Of a stretch of 64,000 nucleotides of DNA, positions 43,027-51,534 are shown piece after piece. The position numbers and the translations under genes were made by a program. This DNA is from M0108 sp963841065 (GTDB taxonomy: Bacteria > Pseudomonadota > Gammaproteobacteria > Chromatiales > Chromatiaceae), in contig CAWJBI010000035.1 of the NCBI GenBank assembly GCA_963841065.1, positions 124,001 to 188,000 of the forward strand, read 5' to 3'. Positions within the stretch are counted from its first letter, which is position 1. Every line of letters begins with the position of its first letter. Under the pieces are notes generated by a model. It saw only the letters and a program-made list of their open reading frames with translations. It did not search any database and was not told the origin of the DNA.

Positions 43027-44622
43027 ATGACCGCCATCACATTGGATCACGAGCACGAGCAGCATGGCCCCCCACACGGGTTGCGGCGCTGGCTGTTCTC
43101 CACGAATCATAAAGACATAGGGACCATGTATCTGATTTTCGCCCTGATCATGCTCTTCATGGGCGGGGCGAGCGCCATGCTGATCCGCATGGAGCTGTTC
43201 ATGCCCGGGCTGCAACTCCTGGAGCCGGACCTCTACAACAATCTGGTCACCAACCACGCCCTGCTCATGATCTTCGGCGCCGTGATGCCGGCCGCCGCGG
43301 GCATGGCCAACTGGATGATCCCGCTCATGATCGGGGCTCCGGACATGGCCCTGCCGCGCATGAACAACCTGAGCTTCTGGATCCTGCCGGCGGCCGGGAC
43401 CATGCTGGTCCTGTCCTTCGTGGTGCCCTTCTTCCCCGGCGGCGGGACTCAGATCAATACCGGCTGGACCCTCTATCCGCCGTTGTCGATCCAGGTCGGC
43501 ATGTCCATGGACTTTCTGATCTTCGCCATCCACCTGCTGGGCATCTCCTCGGTGCTGGCCTCCATCAATATCATCGTCACCATCTTCAACATGCGTGCCC
43601 CGGGCATGAAGCTGATGCAGATGCCCATCTTCGTCTGGACCTGGCTGGTGACCGCCTTCCTGCTGATCCTGGTGGTGCCTGTTCTGGCGGGCGGTGTCAC
43701 CATGCTGCTGTTCGATCGCCACTTCGGCACCAGCTTCTTCAATGCCGCCGGGGGCGGTGATCCGGTCCTGTTCCAACATCTCTTCTGGTTCTTCGGCCAT
43801 CCCGAGGTCTATATCCTGATCCTGCCTTCCTTTGGCATTCTGGCCGCCATAGTCCCGACCTTCTCTCGCAAGCCTCTGTTTGGCTACAATTCCCTGGTGG
43901 GTGGCATGATCGCCATCATGGTCATCGGCATGGTGGTTTGGGCTCACCATCAGTACACCATCGGCATGTCACTGGGGGCGGTGAGCTATTTCATGATTGG
44001 CACCATCATCATCTCCATCCCAGTTGGGCTCATGGTCTTCAACTACATGGCCACCATGTGGAAGGGATCCATGACCTTCGAGACGCCCATGCTCTTTGCC
44101 GTGGCTATTCTGCTGATGTTCTCCTTCGGTGGCCTGACCGGCATCATGCTGGCGGTGGTCCCGGCGGATATGCAATATCACGACTCGATGTTTGTCGTCG
44201 CCCACTTCCATTATGTGCTGCTGCCGGGGGCCGTCTTCGGGCTGTTCGCCGGGGTCTTCTATTGGCTGCCCAAGTGGACCGGCCACATGTACAACGAGCG
44301 ACTGGCCAAGATCTTCTTCTGGACGAATGTCATTAGCTTTAACGCCACCTTCTTCCCACAGCACTTCATTGGTCTGGCGGGGATGCCCCGACGCATCATC
44401 GATTACAATGTGATGTTTACCGAATTCAATGTCATTTCCAGCCTTGCGGCCTTCGTCTTCGGCCTAAGCCACCTGTTGCTGCTGTACATCATCATTGACA
44501 CGGTGCGCCGCGGAAAGCAGGCCAAGGACCGGGTATGGGAGGGTGCCCTGGGCCTGGAGTGGGAGCTGCCATCGCCGCCGCCCTTCCATAGCTGGACCAC
44601 GGCTCCGGTCCTGGCCAGATAA
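43027..44622 (+). CDS. coxA: Cytochrome c oxidase subunit I (aa3 type)
   Basis: This is the catalytic heme-copper subunit, 531 residues and twelve helices. Diagnostic motifs: FGHPEVYILILP (CuB His and the cross-linked Tyr), VWAHHQYTIGM (the CuB His pair), and HFHYVL (His ligands to heme a3 and heme a). The Glu in HPEVY is the A1-type form without the proton-channel Glu only if the GHPE segment differs; here it reads FFGHPEVYI, the usual A1 form. The gene follows coxB by 109 bases with ATG 43027 after an acgagg site. It reduces oxygen to water and pumps protons. Confidence 0.96.
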   Translation: MTAITLDHEHEQHGPPHGLRRWLFSTNHKDIGTMYLIFALIMLFMGGASAMLIRMELFMPGLQLLEPDLYNNLVTNHALLMIFGAVMPAAAGMANWMIPLMIGAPDMALPRMNNLSFWILPAAGTMLVLSFVVPFFPGGGTQINTGWTLYPPLSIQVGMSMDFLIFAIHLLGISSVLASINIIVTIFNMRAPGMKLMQMPIFVWTWLVTAFLLILVVPVLAGGVTMLLFDRHFGTSFFNAAGGGDPVLFQHLFWFFGHPEVYILILPSFGILAAIVPTFSRKPLFGYNSLVGGMIAIMVIGMVVWAHHQYTIGMSLGAVSYFMIGTIIISIPVGLMVFNYMATMWKGSMTFETPMLFAVAILLMFSFGGLTGIMLAVVPADMQYHDSMFVVAHFHYVLLPGAVFGLFAGVFYWLPKWTGHMYNERLAKIFFWTNVISFNATFFPQHFIGLAGMPRRIIDYNVMFTEFNVISSLAAFVFGLSHLLLLYIIIDTVRRGKQAKDRVWEGALGLEWELPSPPPFHSWTTAPVLAR

Positions 44623-44712
44623 CCGCGAAGCCTGGGGTGGCTGGCCAGGAGAGCCGCATGAATCCCGGCCAAGCCATCCGACTGTAACCTGAACGAGATC
44701 ATCGACATCCAG

Positions 44713-44868
44713 ATGACTAACGACATGACTACCGAGACGAGGCCCGAACTGCGGCGCCGCAATGTCCGTACCGCCTGGTTGCTGGCGGCTTTTGCCTGCT
44801 TCATGTTCCTGAGTTCCGTTCCCTTCTGGAAAGGCCTGGCCAACATGATCGCGGCCAGTGGACTATGA
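44713..44868 (+). CDS. Small single-helix protein between coxA and ctaG, 51 aa
   Basis: This short gene is easily missed. The translation is MTNDMTTETRPELRRRNVRT, then a helix AWLLAAFACFMFLSSVPFW and a short tail. The start at 44713 and the stop TGA at 44866-44868, which overlaps the ctaG ATG (44865) as ATGA, argue that it is real and translationally coupled. Many proteobacterial cox operons carry a small membrane assembly protein at exactly this position (annotated as cytochrome oxidase small assembly protein). The basic patch before the helix places its N-terminus in the cytoplasm. Confidence 0.75.
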   Translation: MTNDMTTETRPELRRRNVRTAWLLAAFACFMFLSSVPFWKGLANMIAASGL

Positions 44869-45437
44869 GCGGGGCCGCCGACCTCGGGCAGAGGAAACGG
44901 CGGACTTTGTGGTGGCTCACGATGCTCGCCGTTGGCATGTTCGGCTTCGGCTTCGCCATGGTCCCGCTCTACGGGCTGCTGTGCGGTGTCACGGGTATGC
45001 AGTCGGTTGACGGCATGAGCGATCTCGGCAGGCGGGTGGCAACGGCGGGGGAGGGGGCTGGTGCCGAGGGGCGGTGGGTTACGGTCAAATTCGATACGAC
45101 CATGCACCCGGAATTGCCTTGGAGCATCAATCCGATGGAGGGCAAGGTCCGGGTGCGACTCGGGGAGTCGCGGGTGGTGAACTTCGTGGCGGAGAACCAC
45201 TCCGCCCAGTCGATCACCGGTCAGGCGATACCGAGCATTGCACCCTGGCAGGCCAACGGCTTCTTCTCCAAGTTGGAATGCTTCTGTTTTAGCCAGCAGA
45301 CCCTGGCCGGCAATGAGCGCAAGGAGATGCCGGTGCGTTTCGTGGTCTCGCCGGACCTGCCTCCGGAGATCGATTCCCTGACGCTCTCCTATAACGTCAT
45401 GCGGTTTCAGGGTGGGCCCCTAGCGGCAGCCCAATAG
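44865..45437 (+). CDS. ctaG: Cytochrome c oxidase assembly protein CtaG (Cox11)
   Basis: This inner-membrane copper chaperone loads CuB into subunit I. The product is 190 residues: one helix (LTMLAVGMFGFGFAMVPLYG-like, residues 17-38), then a periplasmic immunoglobulin-like domain. The copper motif CFCF is present in KLECFCFSQQTL; other family signatures are VKFDTTMHPELPW and NHSAQSITGQAIPS. It lies in the conserved slot between coxA and coxC. Confidence 0.95.
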   Translation: MSGAADLGQRKRRTLWWLTMLAVGMFGFGFAMVPLYGLLCGVTGMQSVDGMSDLGRRVATAGEGAGAEGRWVTVKFDTTMHPELPWSINPMEGKVRVRLGESRVVNFVAENHSAQSITGQAIPSIAPWQANGFFSKLECFCFSQQTLAGNERKEMPVRFVVSPDLPPEIDSLTLSYNVMRFQGGPLAAAQ

Positions 45438-45524
45438 CCGGGGCATCGCCGGCACCCGAGCGGTCCTGGCGCCAGTTGGCGCCGTGGGCCATCATCGACA
45501 TCAAGAAAAACGAGGAGTGCGAGG

Positions 45525-46400
45525 ATGAGCGGTTCTATCCACGGGCAAAAAGACTATTTCATCCCGGATTCCAGCCCCTGGCCGATTACGGCCATGCTCG
45601 CGGTGTTCCTGATGCTGTCCGGGACAGCCCTGAGCATCAATCGCGTGGGCTTCGGTACCTGGATGCTGGTTGCGGGCTTCGTCCTGTTGGCCTTCATGTT
45701 CTACGGTTGGTTCGGCGATGTCATCCGCGAGAGCATGGCGGACCGTTACAATGCCCAAGTGGACCGCTCCTTTCGCCAGGGGATGTTCTGGTTCATCGCC
45801 TCCGAGGTTTTCTTCTTCCTGAGCTTCTTCGGGGCCCTTTGGTACATCCGCAATGTTGCCATGCTCTGGCTGGGGGGCGAGGGCTATCTGGGCGAGTCCC
45901 ACGCCCTGTTGTGGAGCCAATTCAGCGCGGTCTGGCCCTCGGCGGGTCCCGAGCAGCTCGGCGGGGAGTTCAAGCCGATGGGCCCCTGGGGCATCCCGGC
46001 CATCAATACCCTGCTGCTACTGACCTCCGGGGCCACCATAACCTGGGCCCATTGGGGCCTGAAGGAGCACAACAACACCACCCTGGTGCGCGGCCTGGGC
46101 CTGACCATAGGTCTGGGTTTTCTCTTTGTCCTGCTTCAGGCCTATGAGTATTACCACGCCTACCATGCTCTGAACCTGACTCTGGGTTCCGGGGCCTATG
46201 GCTCGACCTTCTATATGCTCACCGGCTTCCACGGCTTCCACGTGACCATGGGTGCGGTGATGCTCACCGTGATCCTGGTCCGGGCCATGAAGGGGCACTT
46301 TACCCCCCACAACCACTTTGCCTTCGAGGCGGTAGCCTGGTATTGGCACTTTGTGGACGTGGTCTGGCTGGGGCTCTTCATTTTTGTGTATTGGCTTTAA
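45525..46400 (+). CDS. coxC: Cytochrome c oxidase subunit III
   Basis: The product is 291 residues with seven helices, starting at ATG 45525 after gaggagtgcgagg. Typical signatures: FWFIASEVFFFLSFFGALWY, GLKEHNNTTLVRGL and FYMLTGFHGFHVTMGAVML, then FAFEAVAWYWHFVDVVWLGL. Subunit III stabilises the catalytic core and proton uptake. It is the last gene before the convergent DUF2909 gene; a 10-bp hairpin at 46411 separates them. Confidence 0.96.
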   Translation: MSGSIHGQKDYFIPDSSPWPITAMLAVFLMLSGTALSINRVGFGTWMLVAGFVLLAFMFYGWFGDVIRESMADRYNAQVDRSFRQGMFWFIASEVFFFLSFFGALWYIRNVAMLWLGGEGYLGESHALLWSQFSAVWPSAGPEQLGGEFKPMGPWGIPAINTLLLLTSGATITWAHWGLKEHNNTTLVRGLGLTIGLGFLFVLLQAYEYYHAYHALNLTLGSGAYGSTFYMLTGFHGFHVTMGAVMLTVILVRAMKGHFTPHNHFAFEAVAWYWHFVDVVWLGLFIFVYWL

Positions 46401-46410
46401 TCGGGGATGG

Positions 46411-46439
46411 GGTTCGCCGGAACTTGTTCCCGGCGAACC
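46411..46439. terminator. Hairpin between convergent coxC and DUF2909 genes
   Basis: ggttcgccgg (46411-46420) pairs perfectly with ccggcgaacc (46430-46439) over nine bases. It lies 10 bases after coxC and 14 bases after the minus-strand gene, so it could serve both. No T-tract. Confidence 0.5.
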
Positions 46440-46452
46440 ATGTGGATTGGCC

Positions 46453-46668
46453 TTAGACCCCGTGGGGCTGAAGCAGACCAGTGAAATGGCCGAGCATCAG
46501 GAGCCCGAACAGGGTTAGCGAAAGAACGATACGCACCGTCAAGGCGCGTACCACCCGAGTCTTGTCCTCCTCGCCATCGTCCTTGGCAAGGTAATACATG
46601 CCCTGGCCCAATGAGAAGACAATGAAGACCAGGACCAGCAGTACTGGTATCTTGAAGATGAGTTCCAT
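46453..46668 (-). CDS. DUF2909 small twin-helix membrane protein
   Basis: The product is 71 residues with two helices (IPVLLVLVFIVFSLGQGMYY and VRIVLSLTLFGLLMLGHFTG) joined by an acidic loop (AKDDGEEDKTR). This is the DUF2909 pattern, a family found next to cytochrome oxidase genes. It lies antiparallel inside the cox locus and divergent from the SURF1 gene. A role in oxidase assembly is plausible from location only. Confidence 0.85.
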   Translation of the reverse strand: MELIFKIPVLLVLVFIVFSLGQGMYYLAKDDGEEDKTRVVRALTVRIVLSLTLFGLLMLGHFTGLLQPHGV

Positions 46669-46755
46669 GACGACTCCCCCTTATGTTGTTGGTGGTTGCT
46701 AATGTCCGCGGCCGTCGTAACGCCAGCGCGACATTCGCATGAATATAGCATCCCT

Positions 46756-47493
46756 ATGCGTTTTGACGAATCCGTGTTTCATCCCCGCTGGCTACCAACC
46801 CTGGTCCTTGGGCTGGCATTTGCCAGCTTCGTCGCCCTTGGGTTCTGGCAGATCGAACGGGCGGCGGAGAAGCGGGAACAGGCTAACGATCTGGCAACCG
46901 GGGGAGAACTGCCGGCCTTCGTCCTCGGCGCCGAACCTGTTGAGCCGGAGGCCTTGCGCTATCGGCTCCTGAGCGCCACCGGGACCTACGAGGCCGAGGG
47001 ACAGATCCTGCTGGAGGCCCGCCGACACGCCGGCAAGACGGGCTTTCACGTCGTCACGCCCCTGCGCATCAGCGGCGGCGAGACGCGGGTCCTGGTCAAC
47101 CGGGGCTGGATTCCGGCCGACGCCCAGGGCCAGGCCACGCCAGCACCGGTCCCACCGGGCGAGGTCCGGGTGACGGGCCAGACCCACATCCCAGCCGCGC
47201 CGGCCCTGATCCTGCACGCCGGCTCCGATGCGGCGACGGGCTGGGGAGGGCGCTGGCCCTACCTGACAGTGGACCTCTATCGGGCGACGGTCGCCTATCC
47301 GCTCCAGCCGGTGGTCATGCTCCTGGATCCGGCCGAGGCAGGGGGCTTTGTCCGTGATTGGCCTCGGGAACTGCCGAAGGAGGGGATGCACCTGGGCTAT
47401 GCGATCCAGTGGTTCGCCTTCGCGGTCATTGTCCTGGTCATCTGGCTGCGTCTCAGCCTGGCAAAAGGCGGTAGGCAGGGGGTGTCCCCATGA
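46756..47493 (+). CDS. SURF1-family oxidase assembly protein
   Basis: The product is 245 residues. ATG 46756 (MRFDESVFHPRWLPTLVLGL) is preferred over a start at 46696 that lacks family similarity. Two terminal helices bracket a periplasmic domain; hallmark stretches are GFWQIERAAEKREQ, TGFHVVTPLRISGGETRVLV and VNRGWIP, with a final YAIQWFAFAVIVLVIWLRLS. SURF1 assists heme a delivery to subunit I. Its stop overlaps the next gene as ATGA. Confidence 0.93.
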   Translation: MRFDESVFHPRWLPTLVLGLAFASFVALGFWQIERAAEKREQANDLATGGELPAFVLGAEPVEPEALRYRLLSATGTYEAEGQILLEARRHAGKTGFHVVTPLRISGGETRVLVNRGWIPADAQGQATPAPVPPGEVRVTGQTHIPAAPALILHAGSDAATGWGGRWPYLTVDLYRATVAYPLQPVVMLLDPAEAGGFVRDWPRELPKEGMHLGYAIQWFAFAVIVLVIWLRLSLAKGGRQGVSP

Positions 47494-48152
47494 GCTTGGC
47501 GGAGGATGCCGCGCCGGGACGCGGCGAGGGAAGCTACCCGAAGCGGCGCCTGAAGCCCTTGTTGGTGATGATTGCCGTCTTCGCGGCGCCCTCGCTGGGG
47601 GCCTGGTTCCTGTACTTCAACCCGGAATACCTGCCCAGCGGGCACGCCAACCTGGGCCAGCTCATCTCCCCGGTGGTGCCCATCCCCGCCAGTATGGAGC
47701 TGATTACCCCCGAGGGGGCCCCCTTGGAGCGGGACGCCCTGATGGGCAAATGGACCCTGGTTTTCCTGACCGGTCGGGACTGCGCCGCTCCGTGCCAGTC
47801 ACGAATCAGGGATCTACGGCAGATCCGTCTCGCCCTCGGGGAGGGGAGTCTGAGCACGGAGCGTCTCCTGATCATGGTGGACCCGGATGGGCAGGGGAGG
47901 GACGCCGAACTGGCGCGGGAATTTCGAGGCATGCGGGTGGCGCGGACGGATGCGGTGGGCGGGAAGGATTTGCTGGACCTCTTGGGTCAGGGTGACTCCG
48001 CCCTCGGCCGAATTTATATCCTTGATCCCATGGGCAATCTGATGATGCGTTATGCCCCGGATGCCCCGGCGAAAGATACCCTTAAAGACATGGGGCGCCT
48101 CATCAAGGCCTCCCGAAACTGGATAAAAGGTGCAGGCTATGGCCACAAGTGA
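47490..48152 (+). CDS. Thioredoxin-like/Sco-like membrane protein of the cox locus
   Basis: The product is 220 residues with an N-terminal helix (PLLVMIAVFAAPSLGAWFLY), then a thioredoxin-like domain facing the periplasm. It has CAAPC (residue ~98 on), a C-x3-C spacing as in Sco copper chaperones rather than the C-x2-C of thioredoxins. The rest (RIRDLRQIRLALGEG, GRIYILDPMGNLMMRYAP) fits the same fold. A conserved unnamed gene occupies this slot between surf1 and ctaB/ctaA in many proteobacteria. It may keep CuA cysteines reduced or deliver copper. Overlaps cyoE by 14 bases. Confidence 0.8.
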   Translation: MSLAEDAAPGRGEGSYPKRRLKPLLVMIAVFAAPSLGAWFLYFNPEYLPSGHANLGQLISPVVPIPASMELITPEGAPLERDALMGKWTLVFLTGRDCAAPCQSRIRDLRQIRLALGEGSLSTERLLIMVDPDGQGRDAELAREFRGMRVARTDAVGGKDLLDLLGQGDSALGRIYILDPMGNLMMRYAPDAPAKDTLKDMGRLIKASRNWIKGAGYGHK

Positions 48153-49044
48153 GATCACCCTGACCAAGTCCCAGGAACTGGCCTGGAGACGCTACTACGA
48201 CCTGACCAAGCCCAAGGTGGTGGCACTCATCCTGTTCACCGCCTTGGTGGGGATGCTCCTCTCCACCCCTGGGATGGTCCCGGTGCAGCCCCTGGTCTTC
48301 GGACTGCTTGGCATCGGGCTGGCCTCGGCCGCCGGCGCGGCCCTGAACCACGTGGTCGATCAGCGTATCGACGGCATCATGGAGCGTACCCGCAACCGGC
48401 CACTGCCCAGCGGCGACCTCGACGCCCCCCACGCCTTGGGCTTTGCCCTGGCGCTGGTCGCCTTGTCCATGCTGATCCTGACGACCCTGGTCAATGCCCT
48501 GACCGCCGCCTTGACCTTTGCCGCCTTCATCGGTTACGCCGTCATCTATACGAGCTATCTCAAGCGGGCCACGCCCCAGAATATCGTCTGGGGTGGCATC
48601 GCGGGGGCGGCCCCGCCCCTGCTCGGTTGGACAGCCGTCACCGGGGAGGTGAGCGGCTTTGGCTTACTGCTCGTCATGATCATCTTCCTCTGGACCCCCC
48701 CGCATTTCTGGGCCCTGGCCATCAAACGCCGCGCCGAGTATGCCAAGGCGGGCATCCCCATGCTCCCCGTGACCCACGGTGTGGAATTCACCAAGCAGCA
48801 AATCCTGATCTACACCTTGATGCTCTTGATCGTCTCGCTCATGCCTTTTCTAGGGCATATGGCGGGGCTGTTATATTTGGGTGGGGCCCTGGTTCTGGGT
48901 ACGCGCTTCGTCTATTTCGCCCTGCGTCTCTGGATCAGCGAAGGCGATAGCATGGCGATGCCCACCTTCCTCTATTCCATCCGGTACCTGATGTGGCTTT
49001 TCGGGGTGCTGCTGGTGGATCATTATGTGATGGCGCTGATTTAG
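48139..49044 (+). CDS. cyoE: Protoheme IX farnesyltransferase (heme O synthase)
   Basis: The product is 301 residues from ATG 48139 with AAAGGTG upstream. This UbiA-type polytopic prenyltransferase adds a farnesyl group to heme B. Motifs: YYDLTKPKVVALILFTALVG, ALNHVVDQRIDGIMERTRNR (Asp-rich prenyl-diphosphate site) and a second Asp-containing loop near LWTPPHFWALAIKRRAEYAK. It supplies heme O to CtaA (50476-51534), which turns it into heme A for coxA. Also known as ctaB. Confidence 0.95.
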   Translation: MATSEITLTKSQELAWRRYYDLTKPKVVALILFTALVGMLLSTPGMVPVQPLVFGLLGIGLASAAGAALNHVVDQRIDGIMERTRNRPLPSGDLDAPHALGFALALVALSMLILTTLVNALTAALTFAAFIGYAVIYTSYLKRATPQNIVWGGIAGAAPPLLGWTAVTGEVSGFGLLLVMIIFLWTPPHFWALAIKRRAEYAKAGIPMLPVTHGVEFTKQQILIYTLMLLIVSLMPFLGHMAGLLYLGGALVLGTRFVYFALRLWISEGDSMAMPTFLYSIRYLMWLFGVLLVDHYVMALI

Positions 49045-50423
49045 GTCCCTGTGCGCAGCGGCCGGGGGCGGGCGATAAAGGCCTTAATGACCACCAGGAC
49101 AAAGAGGATGCCCCCGACGACCGCCAGCAGACCTCCGATCCCCATGACCCCCATGGCCGCCTTGGCCGACAAGGTGTCGAGGCCTTGGGCGGCGCCGGCG
49201 GTTTTGCGCTGGATGCCCATGGCCCCGGATACGGCCAGCCCGCCGATGTGCAGCAACTGCCCGCTGCCATAGATCCAGGGTTGCACCCTCGCCATCCAGC
49301 CGTCGGGGCGGGCCAGGCCGAGGGTGGGCAGCAGGTGGTAGGTCAGACCCATCAGGGCCAGGGTCACGCCGACGATGGACCCATGGTAATGGGCCGGGAT
49401 GATGGTGTTCACCCCGGAGATGGCCACCGCCAGCACCCCGCCAGCGGCGAATAGGGTCAAGGAGGCGGCGAGCGCCCGGGACTCCGGTCGTAGGGCTTGG
49501 TCCCGGGGTGAGCCGCGGCGGCGCATCAGGGCGATCACCAGCAGCAGGCCGAGGGGGATCACGGCCAGACCATTGCCAAATTGCATCAGGCGGGTGAAGG
49601 CGATTCGGGCGTCCCCAGTGCCGGTGGGATAGAAGGTGTGAATCAGGGGGACGGCTAACAGGGGCAGGACGCCCAGGATCAGGACCCCCGAGAGCCAGCG
49701 GTCGGGCAGGGGCAGGGGGTATCCCAGGTCGCGGGCGAGCCAGAGCCAGGCAACCAGCATGATCTGGGTGTAGACGAACTGGAGGACATGACCTGGCCCC
49801 CAGAACAGGAGCTCATAAGAAATGCCAACGCCGATCTGGGCCAGGTCGATCCAGGACCAGACCAGGGAAACCGCGGCAATCAGGGTCGCGAAGGCGGCGG
49901 TTGCGCCGCCGACGGCAATGGGGTCGGTGACTTTGATCCTTGGCAGTGACCCCAGGAGGTAGGCGGAGACCTGCAGCAGGCCGCCAAGGGCGAAAAGGCC
50001 GAGGCCCCAGAAGAAGACGGGGGCATCCAGGACGGGGACATAGTTGTTGAGTTCGCGAGCGCTGGCCCCAAGAAAGGGCGAGGCCGCGACCAGGAGGCAA
50101 CCGAGGGTCGCTGCCGCCAAGCCAAGCCGCGACAGTTCTAGACGGACGCCGGGGGCGAGACCCCAGATAACACCGGCGAAGGCGAGGAACCAGATCAGGA
50201 TCGACTGGTCGACGTGCACCACTAAGGCGGTGCGGAAGAAATCCTGGGTGGGGAAGAGCCACGCCAGCCCCGGGGAGCGTGCCAGGACCAGCAGGATGGC
50301 AAAGATCCCGGCCAGTGCCAGCGCCAGGACCCCGAGCCCCAGCCAGCCCCGCGCCAACGGGAGGGCAGGGTGCCACGCCTCCGCCCCGGTATTCGCGCTT
50401 AAGGTCGATTTTTGATCCGCCAT
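49041..50423 (-). CDS. Heme-copper-oxidase-like subunit I (cbb3-like), divergent
   Basis: The product is 460 residues with about twelve helices. Heme-copper family features: VVHVDQSILIWFLAF (low-spin heme His), FWGPGHVLQFVYTQ (first CuB-type His) and IIPAHYHGSIVG (paired heme His residues). Where true oxidases have adjacent His-His ligands, only one His is seen (VPLIHTFYPTG). No subunit II or cytochrome c partner is beside it. Homologous genes are often annotated cbb3-type subunit I. It lies on the strand opposite cyoE and ctaA, ending 4 bases inside cyoE. Oxygen-reductase activity is uncertain; a sensing or heme-related role is possible. Confidence 0.75.
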   Translation of the reverse strand: MADQKSTLSANTGAEAWHPALPLARGWLGLGVLALALAGIFAILLVLARSPGLAWLFPTQDFFRTALVVHVDQSILIWFLAFAGVIWGLAPGVRLELSRLGLAAATLGCLLVAASPFLGASARELNNYVPVLDAPVFFWGLGLFALGGLLQVSAYLLGSLPRIKVTDPIAVGGATAAFATLIAAVSLVWSWIDLAQIGVGISYELLFWGPGHVLQFVYTQIMLVAWLWLARDLGYPLPLPDRWLSGVLILGVLPLLAVPLIHTFYPTGTGDARIAFTRLMQFGNGLAVIPLGLLLVIALMRRRGSPRDQALRPESRALAASLTLFAAGGVLAVAISGVNTIIPAHYHGSIVGVTLALMGLTYHLLPTLGLARPDGWMARVQPWIYGSGQLLHIGGLAVSGAMGIQRKTAGAAQGLDTLSAKAAMGVMGIGGLLAVVGGILFVLVVIKAFIARPRPLRTGT

Positions 50424-50475
50424 GACATTTACGCCCCTGATGATGTCGAACGATTCATTCTAGGAGAAGCCCCAC

Positions 50476-51534
50476 GTGAAGCGAAGCAGATTTGCCGCCC
50501 TCGCCGCCCTTGCGGCGGTATTAGCCTTAGCCGTGATCATGCTGGGAGCCTATGTACGCCTATCCCACGCTGGGCTTGGTTGCCCGGACTGGCCCGGCTG
50601 TTATGGCCGTCTGGCCGCGCCCAGCCATCCCGAGGCGCTGGCCGAGGCCAACGCGGCCTTCCCCGAACGTCCGGTTCACACCGCCAAGGCTTGGAAGGAG
50701 ATGGCCCACCGCTATCTGGCCAGTAGCCTGGGGCTGGCCATTCTGATCCTGGCGGGGTTCGCCTGGGCCGGGCGGCGCTCGGGTCTCCCCGTCGGCCTGC
50801 CGACCCTGTTGGTGGGCTTGGTCGTATTCCAGGGCTTGCTGGGGATGTGGACCGTCACCCTGCTCGTCAACCCGAGTATCGTGACCCTGCATCTCGCGGG
50901 AGGGCTGGCCACCCTCGCCTTGCTGTGGTGGTTGACCCTGCGCCAGGGGCGATTGTTCGACGCGGTCGTCCCGCCTGAATTGGCGGCATTGCGGCCCTGG
51001 GCCTGGTTGGGGTTGGGGCTGGTCTGCGTTCAGGTCTTGCTCGGCGGCTGGACCAGTACCCACTACGCCGCTCTTGCTTGCCCGGATTTTCCTACCTGCC
51101 ATGGTGGCGAATGGTGGCCAGGGGCTGATTTCTCTGCGGGTTTCAGTCTCTTGCGCCCCGTCGGGGTGGACTATGAGGGCGGGGTTCTGGACGGTCCGGC
51201 GCGGACGGCGATCCACCTGACACACCGTGCCGGGGCCCTGATCCTCTTTTTGTACCTCGGCATCCTTGCCTTGCTCGTGTTGCGTCGGGCCCGATACCCA
51301 GTACATCGCCGCTTGGCCCAGGCCCTGGTCCTCGCGCTGGTGCTTCAGGTGGGTCTCGGCATTGCCAACATAGTCGCAAAGTTACCCCTGGACCTGGCGG
51401 TGGCCCACAACGGCGGCGCCGCCTTGCTCTTGCTCGCCGTGCTAACCCTGGTGCATGCCTTGAACCCGCCGGGCGAGGCCGGACCAGGCCGCGCCGACCT
51501 GGATAGGCCCGCCAGGGTGCGGGGCGCTTCATGA
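50476..51534 (+). CDS. ctaA: Heme A synthase (COX15/CtaA)
   Basis: The product is 352 residues from GTG 50476, supported by TAGGAGAAG upstream. This eight-helix membrane monooxygenase turns the heme O methyl group into a formyl group. Motifs: IMLGAYVRLSHAGLGCPDWP, an HRYLASSLGLAIL His, HLAGGLATLALLWWL, the Cys pair around ALACPDFPTCHG and HLTHRAGALILFLYL. It works directly after CyoE. The stop overlaps the Sco gene as ATGA. Confidence 0.95.
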   Translation: MKRSRFAALAALAAVLALAVIMLGAYVRLSHAGLGCPDWPGCYGRLAAPSHPEALAEANAAFPERPVHTAKAWKEMAHRYLASSLGLAILILAGFAWAGRRSGLPVGLPTLLVGLVVFQGLLGMWTVTLLVNPSIVTLHLAGGLATLALLWWLTLRQGRLFDAVVPPELAALRPWAWLGLGLVCVQVLLGGWTSTHYAALACPDFPTCHGGEWWPGADFSAGFSLLRPVGVDYEGGVLDGPARTAIHLTHRAGALILFLYLGILALLVLRRARYPVHRRLAQALVLALVLQVGLGIANIVAKLPLDLAVAHNGGAALLLLAVLTLVHALNPPGEAGPGRADLDRPARVRGAS

